A stretch of DNA of 64,000 bases from Planctomycetales bacterium 71-10 (lineage in GTDB: Bacteria > Planctomycetota > Planctomycetia > Isosphaerales > Isosphaeraceae). The position numbers were made by a program, and so were the translations under genes. The notes under the pieces are model-generated. The model did not search any database, was not told the DNA's origin, and saw nothing but the letters and a program-made list of their open reading frames with translations. The stretch is from NCBI GenBank assembly GCA_001898385.1, contig MKTT01000072.1:39012-103011 (forward strand), in the 5' to 3' direction. Below, piece by piece: positions 17,065 through 25,404 of this stretch; the stretch's first letter is position 1, and the number at the start of each line of letters is the position of its first letter.

Positions 17065-18123
17065 ATGATCCCCCCGACGGTCGAGCCCGAAGAGCACCAG
17101 GCGCCCGCCGCGCGACGGGCCGCCGCGTCGGCCGTCGGCGTGGTCGTGATCGGCCGCAACGAAGGCGAGCGGCTCGCCCGATGCCTGGCCACGGTCTGCG
17201 GCCGGGGCTCGGCCGTCGTCTACGTGGATTCCGCCTCCCGCGACGGCAGCCCGGCGGCCGCGCGGGCCGCCGGCGCCGAGGTCCTGGAGCTGGATCCGTC
17301 CCGGCCGCTGTCCGCGGCCCGGGCGAGGAACGAGGGGTTCGCCCGGCTCGCCGCCGTCGCCCCGGCGGTGGAGTTCGTCCAGTTCGTCGACGGCGACTGC
17401 GAGATCGCCCCCGGCTGGATCGAGGCGGCGCTGGCCGCGATGGCGGCCCGCCCCGACGTCGACGTCGCCTGCGGCCGGCTCCGCGAGCTGCACCCGGAGG
17501 CGTCGCCGTACAACCGCCTGGCCGACATGGAATGGGACGGCCCGACCGGCGAGATCGGGGCGTGCGGGGGCATCTTCCTCGTGCGGGCCGGGGCGTTCCG
17601 GCGGGCCGGCGGCTTCGACGCCGCGGTGCTGGCGGCCGAGGACGACGAGCTCTGCCTGCGGATCCGCCGCGGCGGCGGCAAGATCCTCCGCCTCCCCGAC
17701 CTCATGGGCTGGCACGACATGGCGATGACCCGCTTCGGGGCCTGGTGGCGGCGGACCGTCCGCGCCGGCCAGGCCTACGCGCAGGGCTACGCCCTGCACG
17801 GCCGCGGCCCCGAGCGCCACTTCGCGGGCCAGTTGCGCGGGGTCCTCGCCTGGGGCATGGCCCTCCCCGCCGCCGCGATCCTCCCCGCCTGGCCGACGCG
17901 CGGGCTCAGCCTGCTGCTGCTGCCGCTGGGCTACGCGACGCTCTACACCAAGGTGAAGCGATACGGGCTGTCCCGCGGCTGGTCGGCCCCCGACGCCCGG
18001 CTCTACGCCGGCTCGATCGTCCTGGCCAAGGCGCCCCTGGCCTGGGGCGTCCTGCGGTACGCCGCGTCGCGGCTGCTCCGCCGCGACGCCCGCCTCGTCG
18101 AGCACAAGGGCCCGGCGATCTGA
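17065..18123 (+). CDS. GT2-family glycosyltransferase with C-terminal membrane segments
   Basis: A 352-residue GT2 protein. The nucleotide-binding stretch is VGVVVIGRNEGERL (about 24-37), the metal site FVDGDCEI lies near residue 111, and GGIFLVRAGAFRRAGGFD plus ED-containing AAEDDELCLRIRR form the acceptor side. The C-terminal third has one or two hydrophobic stretches (about 256-300), suggesting membrane attachment. It is followed after 72 bp by the fusion oxidoreductase. The substrate cannot be inferred. Confidence 0.86.
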   Translation: MIPPTVEPEEHQAPAARRAAASAVGVVVIGRNEGERLARCLATVCGRGSAVVYVDSASRDGSPAAARAAGAEVLELDPSRPLSAARARNEGFARLAAVAPAVEFVQFVDGDCEIAPGWIEAALAAMAARPDVDVACGRLRELHPEASPYNRLADMEWDGPTGEIGACGGIFLVRAGAFRRAGGFDAAVLAAEDDELCLRIRRGGGKILRLPDLMGWHDMAMTRFGAWWRRTVRAGQAYAQGYALHGRGPERHFAGQLRGVLAWGMALPAAAILPAWPTRGLSLLLLPLGYATLYTKVKRYGLSRGWSAPDARLYAGSIVLAKAPLAWGVLRYAASRLLRRDARLVEHKGPAI

Positions 18124-18195
18124 AGCCTCGCCCGTGCGCCCGCCCGGCGGCCGTCGCCGCGGGGCCGGCCGATCCGCCCCGAGAGACCCAACCCG

Positions 18196-20406
18196 ATGCC
18201 CTCGACCGAACCATCGAACCCGCGACGATCCGCCCCGTTCCGCGTCGGCCTGCTCGGCACCGGATACATCGCCTCGTGGCACGCGGACGCCCTCCGGGCC
18301 GTGAAGGGGGCGACGCTCTCGGCGGTCTGCGACCGCAACGTCGCGCTGGCGCGGTCGTTCGCGTCGAGGTGCAAGCTGCCGGAGGACCGGGCGTTCTCGT
18401 CGGTCGAGGCCATGCTGTCGGCGCCGGGGCCGAAGCTCGACGCGGTCCACGTCCTGCTCCCGCCGGAGCACCACGCCCCGGCCGCCGAGGCGCTGATCGA
18501 CGCGGGCGTCCACGTCTTCCTGGAGAAGCCGATGGGCGTCTCCGCCGCGGAGTGCTCCGGGCTGGTGGCGAAGGCCGAGGCGAAGGGGGTCGCCCTGGCG
18601 GTCAACCACAACTTCCTGTTCGCGCCGGCGTACGAGCGGCTGCGGGCCGACGTCCTCTCCGGGCGGATCGGCCGCCTGGACCGGATCGACCTGACGTGGC
18701 ATCGGCCGCTGGGCCAGCTCCAGGGGGGGCCCTTCGACATCTGGATGCTCCGCGACCCGGCGAACATCCTGCTGGAGATCGGCCCGCACCTGGTCTCGGC
18801 GCTGCTGGACCTGGCGGGGGACCGCCGCGGGGAGCTGGAGCCGATGACGGCGAGGGCCGGGAACCCGGCCTCGCTGCCGGGGGGCGGCCTCTTCTACCGC
18901 CGCTGGCAGGTCGACGCCGGCGGCGACGCCCTGGCCGCGAGCGTCAGCCTCGCCTTCGGGCCGGGGTTCGACGAGCACGCGGCGCGGGCCCGCGGCGCGC
19001 TGGCCGTCGGGGTGGCCGACCTGGAGCGCGACGCCTACGTCCTGCGCGAGCACACGCCGGCGGGGATGGACGCCGACCGCTACCGCCGCTCGCTCGCCGA
19101 GGCCGGGGCGCTGAAGGCCCAGGCCCGCCGGACCCTGGCGGCCTACGCGCTCTCGAAGTTCAAGATCGTCAAGGTCGGGAGCCCCTACGGGGCGAGCATC
19201 GCCGGCGCGATGCGGCGATTCTACGAGGACCTCGCGGCCGGCCGGCCGGTCGACCGGCGGCTCTCCGGGGCCTTCGGCGCCGAGGTCGTGGCGGCCTGCG
19301 AGCGGCTCGGCCGCGAGGGCGCCGAGGCCGCGCGGGCGAAGGCCCCCGCGGCCGTCGCGACGCCCCCGGCCGCGGCCCCGGCCGTCGCGACGCCGTCGTC
19401 GCGGCCGGAGGTCCTGGTCCTGGGGGCGACCGGCTTCATCGGCCGGGCACTGGCGAGGAAGCTGGCCGACGCCGGCCGCCCGGTGCGGATCCTGGCCCGC
19501 AACCCCGGCCGGATCCCGGACGAGCTGCGGCGCGAGGGGATGGAAGTGGCGATCGGCGACCTGGCCCGCCCCGAGGACGTCGACCGGGCCCTGGAGGGGA
19601 TCACGGGCGTCGTCCACCTGGCGCGGGCCGCGGTGAAGCAGTGGTCGGAGTACCTGGAGCAGGACGTCGCCGTGACCCGCCGCCTGGCCGAGGCCTGCCT
19701 CGCCCGCGGGGTCCGGAGGTTCGTCTACACCGGGACGATCGACTCCTACTATGCGGGGGCGAAGGCCGGGACGATCACCGAGGAGACCCCGCTCGACCCG
19801 ATGATCGCCCGGCGGAACTACTACGCGCGGGCCAAGGCGACGTCCGAGGCCGAGCTGCTGGAGATGCACCGGGATCGGGGCCTGCCGCTGGTCATCGCCC
19901 GGCCGGGGATCGTGATCGGCCCGGGGGCGAGCCCGTTCCACTGGGGCGTGGGCATGTGGTCCTATCAGGCCGTCTGCCAGCTCTGGGGCGACGGCTCCAC
20001 CCCCCTGCCCCTCGTCCTGGTGGACGACGTGGCCGACGGCCTGATCGCCTGCCTGGACGCCCCGGGGATCGAGGGCGAGTCGTTCAACCTGTGCGCCGAC
20101 TCCGGGGTCACGGCCCGGGGCTACATCAAGGCGCTGGACGCCGCGGCGGGTTCGGCCCACCAGGTCCACGCCGTCCCGATCCGGAAGTATTATCTCAACG
20201 ACATGGCCAAATGGGTCGTGAAGTGCGCCGTGGGCCACCCCGACCGCCGCCGCCGGCCGGCCTACCGCGACTGGGAGTCGCGCAGCCAGCGGGCGAGGTT
20301 CGACTGCTCCAAGGCCCGGCGCGTGCTGGGCTGGAAGCCCGTCGACGACCCCGAGGAGCTGCTCCGCCGGGGCGTCGCCGAGCCGACGTCGGAGGCCCTG
20401 CGCTGA
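18196..20406 (+). CDS. fusion of a Gfo/Idh/MocA oxidoreductase and an NAD-dependent epimerase
   Basis: A 736-residue two-enzyme protein. Residues 1 to about 385 form a complete Gfo/Idh/MocA oxidoreductase (LLGTGYIASWHAD at the start, FLEKPMGVS with the family lysine). An alanine/proline linker (about 386-408) leads into an extended SDR with cofactor loop LGATGFIGRALA and a YYARAKA motif with the tyrosine and lysine. Both parts look intact. The arrangement suggests two successive redox or epimerisation steps on one sugar. It lies between a GT2 gene and the ABC exporter. The reaction is unknown. Confidence 0.85.
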   Translation: MPSTEPSNPRRSAPFRVGLLGTGYIASWHADALRAVKGATLSAVCDRNVALARSFASRCKLPEDRAFSSVEAMLSAPGPKLDAVHVLLPPEHHAPAAEALIDAGVHVFLEKPMGVSAAECSGLVAKAEAKGVALAVNHNFLFAPAYERLRADVLSGRIGRLDRIDLTWHRPLGQLQGGPFDIWMLRDPANILLEIGPHLVSALLDLAGDRRGELEPMTARAGNPASLPGGGLFYRRWQVDAGGDALAASVSLAFGPGFDEHAARARGALAVGVADLERDAYVLREHTPAGMDADRYRRSLAEAGALKAQARRTLAAYALSKFKIVKVGSPYGASIAGAMRRFYEDLAAGRPVDRRLSGAFGAEVVAACERLGREGAEAARAKAPAAVATPPAAAPAVATPSSRPEVLVLGATGFIGRALARKLADAGRPVRILARNPGRIPDELRREGMEVAIGDLARPEDVDRALEGITGVVHLARAAVKQWSEYLEQDVAVTRRLAEACLARGVRRFVYTGTIDSYYAGAKAGTITEETPLDPMIARRNYYARAKATSEAELLEMHRDRGLPLVIARPGIVIGPGASPFHWGVGMWSYQAVCQLWGDGSTPLPLVLVDDVADGLIACLDAPGIEGESFNLCADSGVTARGYIKALDAAAGSAHQVHAVPIRKYYLNDMAKWVVKCAVGHPDRRRRPAYRDWESRSQRARFDCSKARRVLGWKPVDDPEELLRRGVAEPTSEALR

Positions 20407-20426
20407 CGCCGGGCCGTCCGCTCGTC

Positions 20427-20456
20427 TTTACAGGCTTCGGCGATCCCAGGTATCGT
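20427..20456 (+). promoter_or_regulatory. sigma-70-like promoter of the ABC exporter
   Basis: TTTACA (20427-20432), an 18-bp spacer and TATCGT (20451-20456) lie 100 bp before the permease gene. A six-codon upstream ORF begins at the ATG at 20539 and stops at the permease start codon (ATGA at 20556), a possible coupling device. Confidence 0.42.
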
Positions 20457-20555
20457 AAGGCGACATTCGAAGCCCGGCCTCGCCGCCCCCACAGACGCCG
20501 CCTCCCAGTCGCCACGTCGCGGCCCGCGTCCCCCACCCATGGACACCTATTGGTT

Positions 20556-21452
20556 ATGATCGAGTCCGAAGCGATGCCGGCCGCCTCGGCCCCCGCCGCG
20601 GGGTCGCCCCGGGCCACGGCCGTCGGAGCCCCCGAGCACGAGGTCGTGATCCGCCCCACGCCGGGCTGGCGCGCGGTCAACTGGGCCGAGATGTACGAGT
20701 TCCGCGAGCTTCTGGCCAACCTGATCTGGCGCGACGTCGCGGCGCGGTACAAGCAGTCGGTGCTCGGGCCCGCGTGGGCGATCCTCCAGCCGACGATCAT
20801 GGCGCTGATCTTCACCGCCGTCGCGATCATCCTGAAGGTCCCGATGCCGGAGGGGATCCCGGCCCCGGTGTTCATCTTCGCGGCGCTGATCCCCTGGACC
20901 ATGTTCGCCCAGGGGATGCCGGCGGCGGCCGGCAGCCTGGTGAACTCGATCAACATGGTCACCAAGGTCTACTTCCCGCGGCTCTTCCTGCCGTTCGCGG
21001 CGGCGGCGATCTACCTCGTCGACGGGATCCTGGCGCTGCCGGTCTACGGCCTCTTGCTGGCCTACTACGGGATCGCGCCGCACTGGACGATCGTGTTCCT
21101 GCCGGTCTTCTACCTGCTGACGGTCCTGGCGGCCCTGGCGATCGGCGTCGTCCTGGCGGCGCTGACGGTCTTCTTCCGCGACTTCAAGCACGTCGTGCCG
21201 TTCGTGGTCCAGATCATGTTCTACATAACGCCGGTCTTCTGGTCCATCGGTTCGATCGAGTCCCGGGAGATTCAGCTGATCATGTCGGTGAACCCGATGT
21301 TCGGGATCGCCGACGGCTTCCGGTCGGCCGTGCTGGGCCTGCCGATGCAGTGGGACTGCCTCCTGATCTCCACCGCCTCGACGGCGGTGCTCTTCCTGAT
21401 CGCGATCCATTACTTCCGCCGCACCGAGCGCCTCTTCGCGGATTACGTCTGA
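20556..21452 (+). CDS. wzm: ABC-2 polysaccharide/O-antigen exporter permease (Wzm)
   Basis: A 298-residue membrane protein that forms the channel of an ABC glycan exporter. The N-terminal ELLANLIWRDVAARYKQSVLG is the classic Wzm/TagG cytoplasmic helix, and LGPAWAILQPTIMALIF leads the first of six membrane segments. VFFRDFKHVVPFVVQIMFYI and the C-terminal FRRTERLFADYV are also family features. The start at the ATG of 20556 keeps the normal short N-terminal extension. It is followed by its ATPase after 60 bp. Confidence 0.92.
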   Translation: MIESEAMPAASAPAAGSPRATAVGAPEHEVVIRPTPGWRAVNWAEMYEFRELLANLIWRDVAARYKQSVLGPAWAILQPTIMALIFTAVAIILKVPMPEGIPAPVFIFAALIPWTMFAQGMPAAAGSLVNSINMVTKVYFPRLFLPFAAAAIYLVDGILALPVYGLLLAYYGIAPHWTIVFLPVFYLLTVLAALAIGVVLAALTVFFRDFKHVVPFVVQIMFYITPVFWSIGSIESREIQLIMSVNPMFGIADGFRSAVLGLPMQWDCLLISTASTAVLFLIAIHYFRRTERLFADYV

Positions 21453-21512
21453 TCGGATCGCCCGCACGGACGCCCGGACCCCGCCCCGCACCCCGACGGC
21501 CCGACAAACACC

Positions 21513-22802
21513 ATGACCCGACCGATCATCAGCGTCGAGAAGCTCAGCAAGCGTTACATCCTGGCGGGCGGCGAGCACAACCTCATCCAGTTCTCGCTGG
21601 CCAACGCGATCTCCGACCGGATGGTCGCGCTGAAGCGCCGGCTCGCCGGCGGGCCCTCGCAGGCCCGCAAGGCGTCCGAGTTCTGGGCCCTGCGCGACGT
21701 CGACCTGGACGTCGCGCGCGGCAAGGTCGTCGGCCTGATCGGCCGCAACGGGGCCGGCAAGTCGACGATGCTCAAGGTCATGAGCCGGATCGTCGAGCCG
21801 ACCTCGGGCGTGGTGAGGATGCGGGGCCGGGTGGCCTCGCTGCTGGAGGTGGGCACCGGCTTCCACCTGGAGCTGTCGGGCCGCGAGAACATCTACCTCA
21901 ACGGCGCCATCCTGGGGATGAAGCGGGCCGAGGTCCGCCGCAAGTTCGACGAGATCGTGGCCTTCGCCGAGGTCGACCGCTTCCTCGACACGCCGGTGAA
22001 GCGCTACTCGTCGGGCATGTTCGTCCGCCTGGCGTTCGCCGTCGCCGCCCACCTGGAGCCCGAGATCCTGATCGTCGACGAGGTGCTGGCGGTCGGCGAC
22101 TACGCGTTCCAGAAGAAGTGCCTGGGGAAGATGCGCGACGTCGCCACGGGCGACGGCCGGACCGTCCTGTTCGTGAGCCACAACATGGGCGCGCTCGGCC
22201 AGCTCTGCGACGACGGCGTCTGGCTCGACAAGGGGCAGGTCGTCGCCAACGGGCCCATCGACGAGGTCCTGGCGGCGTACATGAAGAACGACTCCGAGGG
22301 GGCGACGTCGGCCTCCCAGTTCGACCTCGACCCGAGCAAGCCCCACCAGTTCCTCAAGGTCGAGCTGCTCCACGCCGACGGCTCCCGGGCCAGCGACTTC
22401 GCCAGCCACGAGCCGATCCGCGTCCGGCTGGAATACCTGGTCCGGAACGTGGTGCGATCCTGCCACCCCGATTTCACGATCCACAACATGGAGGGGCTGC
22501 GGGTGCTCGTCTCCGACGTCCGCGAGCTCAGCGCCGACATCGCCGACGACCTGGCCCCCGGCCGCTATGCGTTCGAGGTCGTCATCCCCCCCGACATCCT
22601 CGCCCCCAACACCTATACACTCTCCGCGTCCACCTGCGCCCTCTCCACCGGCCTGATGGACCAGCGCTCGGACTGCTGCGAGTTCACCATCAGCAACGTG
22701 AACATCGGGGTGTCTTCGAAGGGGAGCATCCTGAACCTCCCGCTCCCCTGGTCTTGCGACCGCCTCGAAGCCGCGGCGGCCGAGGCGCCGCCGCGGACCT
22801 GA
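21513..22802 (+). CDS. wzt: ABC polysaccharide exporter ATPase with C-terminal glycan-recognition domain (Wzt)
   Basis: A 429-residue protein. The ATPase has Walker A GRNGAGKST (77-85), a YSSGM signature near 165 and Walker B ILIVDEVLAVGD near 186-197. The part after about residue 265 is a beta-rich Wzt-type C-terminal domain, which in O9a-like systems recognises the capped glycan end before export. This favours an ABC-exported polymer over a Wzy-dependent one. No chain-terminating methyltransferase or kinase was seen beside it. Confidence 0.92.
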   Translation: MTRPIISVEKLSKRYILAGGEHNLIQFSLANAISDRMVALKRRLAGGPSQARKASEFWALRDVDLDVARGKVVGLIGRNGAGKSTMLKVMSRIVEPTSGVVRMRGRVASLLEVGTGFHLELSGRENIYLNGAILGMKRAEVRRKFDEIVAFAEVDRFLDTPVKRYSSGMFVRLAFAVAAHLEPEILIVDEVLAVGDYAFQKKCLGKMRDVATGDGRTVLFVSHNMGALGQLCDDGVWLDKGQVVANGPIDEVLAAYMKNDSEGATSASQFDLDPSKPHQFLKVELLHADGSRASDFASHEPIRVRLEYLVRNVVRSCHPDFTIHNMEGLRVLVSDVRELSADIADDLAPGRYAFEVVIPPDILAPNTYTLSASTCALSTGLMDQRSDCCEFTISNVNIGVSSKGSILNLPLPWSCDRLEAAAAEAPPRT

Positions 22803-22847
22803 CCGCGGCCCCGGGTCCGTTCGTCGCCGAGAGCCCCCACATCCGAC

Positions 22848-22880
22848 GTCGCAATCCTTTTCTCCATGGAGGATTGCGAC
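22848..22880 (+). terminator. 11-bp perfect hairpin after wzt
   Basis: GTCGCAATCCT (22848-22858) pairs with AGGATTGCGAC (22870-22880) around an 11-nt loop containing CCATGG. It starts 45 bp after the wzt stop. There is no U-tract on the + strand, so it may be a Rho-dependent or mRNA-stabilising hairpin, or a protein-binding palindrome. Confidence 0.45.
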
Positions 22881-22927
22881 ATGGATTCGGTGGGTTCGAT
22901 CGTCGTCCTCTCTTCGATGTTCGACGT

Positions 22928-23032
22928 CGGTCGGCCGCGCCTCGGCGGGCGTGCGTCGACGATGCGGTGCCTCCAGCGGGCCCATCGCGACGATCAAGTC
23001 GATCGGCCGCGCCTCGGCGGTCGCGCGTCGAT
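22928..23032. repeat. pair of direct repeats, 72-bp period
   Basis: TCGGCCGCGCCTCGGCGG occurs at 22931-22948 and again at 23003-23020, both within longer similar stretches (about 30 bp). They sit in the 446-bp wzt-hldE gap. The spacing is a multiple of three, so an ORF reads through both and repeats RPRLGGRAS, but no coding support was seen. The rest of the gap holds the hairpin at 22848 and the hldE ribosome-binding site. Confidence 0.6.
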
Positions 23033-23248
23033 CGGAGGCGATCTCGATCCGCCCGGTTTGTCAAGGAGCGTGCGTCCCGTCCTCCGCATGATCCGCGACC
23101 GACGGCCCGAGATTTCAGGAATCCGGGCGGGATCGCCGAAGACCGACCGGCCGGATTGGGCTGGCCGCGCGGGCGGCGTCGGCTAGAATACCCCGCGCCC
23201 GCGGCCAGGAAGGCCGACGGCGAGGCGAGGTGAGCAAGGAGGCCCGCG

Positions 23249-24658
23249 ATGTTCGAGAACCGCGTCCTGGTGGTCGGCGACGTGATGCTCGACCGGCACG
23301 TCCACGGCCACGTCCGGCGGATCTCCCCCGAGGCCCCGGTCCCGGTCGTCGGCCTGCTCGGCGAGGTCAGCACGCCGGGGGGCGCCGGCAACGTCGCCGC
23401 CGGGCTCGCCGGCCTGGGATGCGAGGTCGCCCTCGCCGGCCTGATCGGGCCCGACGCCGAGGGGGCCATGCTCCGCGAGGCCCTGGCCGCCAAGGGGGTC
23501 GCCGGCCTGGAGCTGGTCGAGCGCCCCGGGCTGGCCACGGTCAGCAAGACCCGCATCCTCTCCGAGGCCCATCAGCAATTGTTGCGGCTCGACCGCGACG
23601 GCGACCGGTCCCGCTACGCCGCCTTCGAAGACGACCTGCTCGCCCGCGCCCTGCCGCTCGTGGCCGACGCCTCGGCCGTCGTCCTCGCCGACTACGAGAA
23701 GGGGGCGATCACGCCCAAGGTCGCCCGCGCCCTGGTCGCCGAGTGCCGCCGCCTGGACGTCCCGTGCGTCATCGACCCCAAGAAGGTCGACTTCGCCCCC
23801 TACGCCGGCGCCACCGTGGTCACGCCCAACCTGCTGGAGGCCGAGCGGACCGTCGGCAGGCCCCTGGCCGACGACGAGGAGGCCGGGAAGGCCGCCGAGG
23901 AGCTCCGGTCGGCCCTGGACACGGACGCCATGCTCATCACCCGCGGCCCCCAGGGGATGACCCTGGCGCTGCCGGGGGCCGTCCACCACATCCCGTCTCA
24001 GACCCGCGACGTGGCCGACGTCACCGGGGCCGGCGACACGGTCGTCGCCGTGCTGGCCGCCTGCCTCGGCGCGGGCTGGCCGGTGGCGGACGCCTGCCGG
24101 ATCGCCAACACCGCCGCCGGGATCGCCGTGGGCCGCCCGGGGACCTACGTCGTCCAGTCCGGCGAGCTTCGGGCCGCGTGGGGGGGCATGTCGCCCAAGA
24201 TCCTCGACGCCGGCGACGCCGCCCGCCTGCTGGCCGAGGCCCGCCGCCGCGGCCGTCGGATCGTCTTCACCAACGGCTGCTTCGACATCCTCCACGCCGG
24301 CCACCTGGCCTGCCTGGAGGGGGCCAAGCGGCTGGGGGACGTGCTGGTCGTCGGCCTCAACTCGGACGCCTCCGTCCGCGGCCTCAAGGGCCCGTCCCGC
24401 CCCGTCATCCGCCAGGACGACCGCGCCGGGCTCCTCGCCGGCCTCGCCTGCGTCGACGTCGTCGTCCTCTTCGACGACCCCACCCCCGTCGCCCTCATCG
24501 AGGCGTTCGAGCCCGACGTCCTCGTCAAGGGGGGGGACTACACGATCGACGCCATCGCCGGGGCGGACCTCGTGCTGGCCCGAGGCGGCCGGGTCGTCGC
24601 CCTGCCGCTCGTGCCGGGCCTCAGCACGACGTCCATCCTCGGCCGCAAGGCCGGCTGA
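23249..24658 (+). CDS. hldE: bifunctional D-glycero-beta-D-manno-heptose-7-phosphate kinase/heptose-1-phosphate adenylyltransferase
   Basis: A 469-residue protein of standard HldE length that makes ADP-heptose. The N-terminal PfkB kinase has GDVMLDRHVHG, GGAGNVAAGLAGLG and the catalytic DVTGAGDTV near residue 256. The C-terminal cytidylyltransferase-like domain has FTNGCFDILHAGHL (about 339-352) and VLVKGGDY. A strong ribosome-binding site, AAGGAGG at 23236-23242, lies 6 bp before the ATG. The 7-phosphatase that acts between its two steps is probably the GmhB-like protein at 8134. No GmhA isomerase is in the window. Confidence 0.93.
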   Translation: MFENRVLVVGDVMLDRHVHGHVRRISPEAPVPVVGLLGEVSTPGGAGNVAAGLAGLGCEVALAGLIGPDAEGAMLREALAAKGVAGLELVERPGLATVSKTRILSEAHQQLLRLDRDGDRSRYAAFEDDLLARALPLVADASAVVLADYEKGAITPKVARALVAECRRLDVPCVIDPKKVDFAPYAGATVVTPNLLEAERTVGRPLADDEEAGKAAEELRSALDTDAMLITRGPQGMTLALPGAVHHIPSQTRDVADVTGAGDTVVAVLAACLGAGWPVADACRIANTAAGIAVGRPGTYVVQSGELRAAWGGMSPKILDAGDAARLLAEARRRGRRIVFTNGCFDILHAGHLACLEGAKRLGDVLVVGLNSDASVRGLKGPSRPVIRQDDRAGLLAGLACVDVVVLFDDPTPVALIEAFEPDVLVKGGDYTIDAIAGADLVLARGGRVVALPLVPGLSTTSILGRKAG

Positions 24659-25227
24659 GGCCGAGCCCGGTCGCGAAGGGGCCCCGACGGCACCGCTTCC
24701 TTCCGTCGACTTGCGGAGATTTTAAGCATCGTACGCCTATCCACGCCAACATCGGCGGCCGAGTTTCTTTTTCGCCACAACGATTTACTCCCGGGCGTTC
24801 GGCGTCCATGATGACCACCGAGCCCGGCCCACCGGGAACGGAAGGCTTGCGAACCGGCCCCCAGCGAGGGCCGCAAACCTTACGGGCTCGTGCAGATTGG
24901 GGAGGATGGCCCGCACCGCGAGATCGCCCCATGGTCCGGCACGAATCCTGCACACCGAGGCGTCATCGAACACGCCGACCAACCTCCCTCCCCGGGTTGA
25001 TCGCCGAAATCCCGCGTCCTATCGCGCGACACGGACGGCGATTCGCAGCGTCTCAATCCTGCACCCACCGTCCGGCGTCGAACCGGGCGGCGGCGTCGAA
25101 AGATCGAATAAGCCGATCGGCCCCCCGGGGGAAACGAGGTCTCGTGTCGCTTCGGTTAATTCATCATGAACACTTTGAATCGCAGCCTGTCGTTAGGCTC
25201 AGATACCGACGCAATGACGTGCAATGA
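24659..25227. other. 569-bp noncoding stretch between hldE and the sugar transferase
   Basis: This stretch is less GC-rich than its neighbours (for example 24711-24800) and holds no ORF with a family match. ATCCTGCAC occurs twice (near 24946 and 25057). No convincing terminator, RNA or element was identified. Confidence 0.4.
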
Positions 25228-25256
25228 TTGACGACTGAAGCTCGGGTCGTTAGACT
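25228..25256 (+). promoter_or_regulatory. sigma-70-like promoter of the sugar transferase
   Basis: TTGACG (25228-25233), a 17-bp spacer and TAGACT (25251-25256) form a good promoter about 150 bp before the start. The same -10 sequence occurs before the TPR gene and repA. Confidence 0.55.
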
Positions 25257-25338
25257 ACTCCGATCCGCCGCCGGGCGGTTAAATTGGCTCCGGCTGTGAC
25301 TTTTCATGTTTTCTTCCTCCTGGACCCAGACGTACGAC

Positions 25339-25398
25339 CTCGGCGGAAGCCGAGACCTAGGATTTTGTCATGAGGGCGGACAGCCCTACGGAGAGCCC
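25339..25398 (+). promoter_or_regulatory. hairpins in the sugar-transferase leader
   Basis: CTCGGC-GGAA-GCCGAG (25339-25354) and AGGGC-GGACA-GCCCT (25373-25387) lie in the leader, the second just before the GGAG at 25390. A second GCCC (25395-25398) could pair with the same GGGC and cover the ribosome-binding site, allowing two exclusive folds. Confidence 0.35.
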
Positions 25399-25404
25399 GA
25401 AACG

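Noticed and set aside
14914..20238. A 1,774-codon open frame on the minus strand
   Set aside because: Only its last 266 codons match RfbF. The rest is antisense to well-recognised GT2 and fusion genes and is a product of high GC at third positions.
16134..21452. A 1,772-codon open frame on the plus strand
   Set aside because: Only the last 298 codons (Wzm) are real; the upstream part is frame-shifted shadow of the GT2 and fusion genes.
22866..23186. 106-codon frame with repeated RPRLGGRAS
   Set aside because: It lies over a hairpin and direct repeats, has no ribosome-binding site and no family; treated as intergenic repeats.
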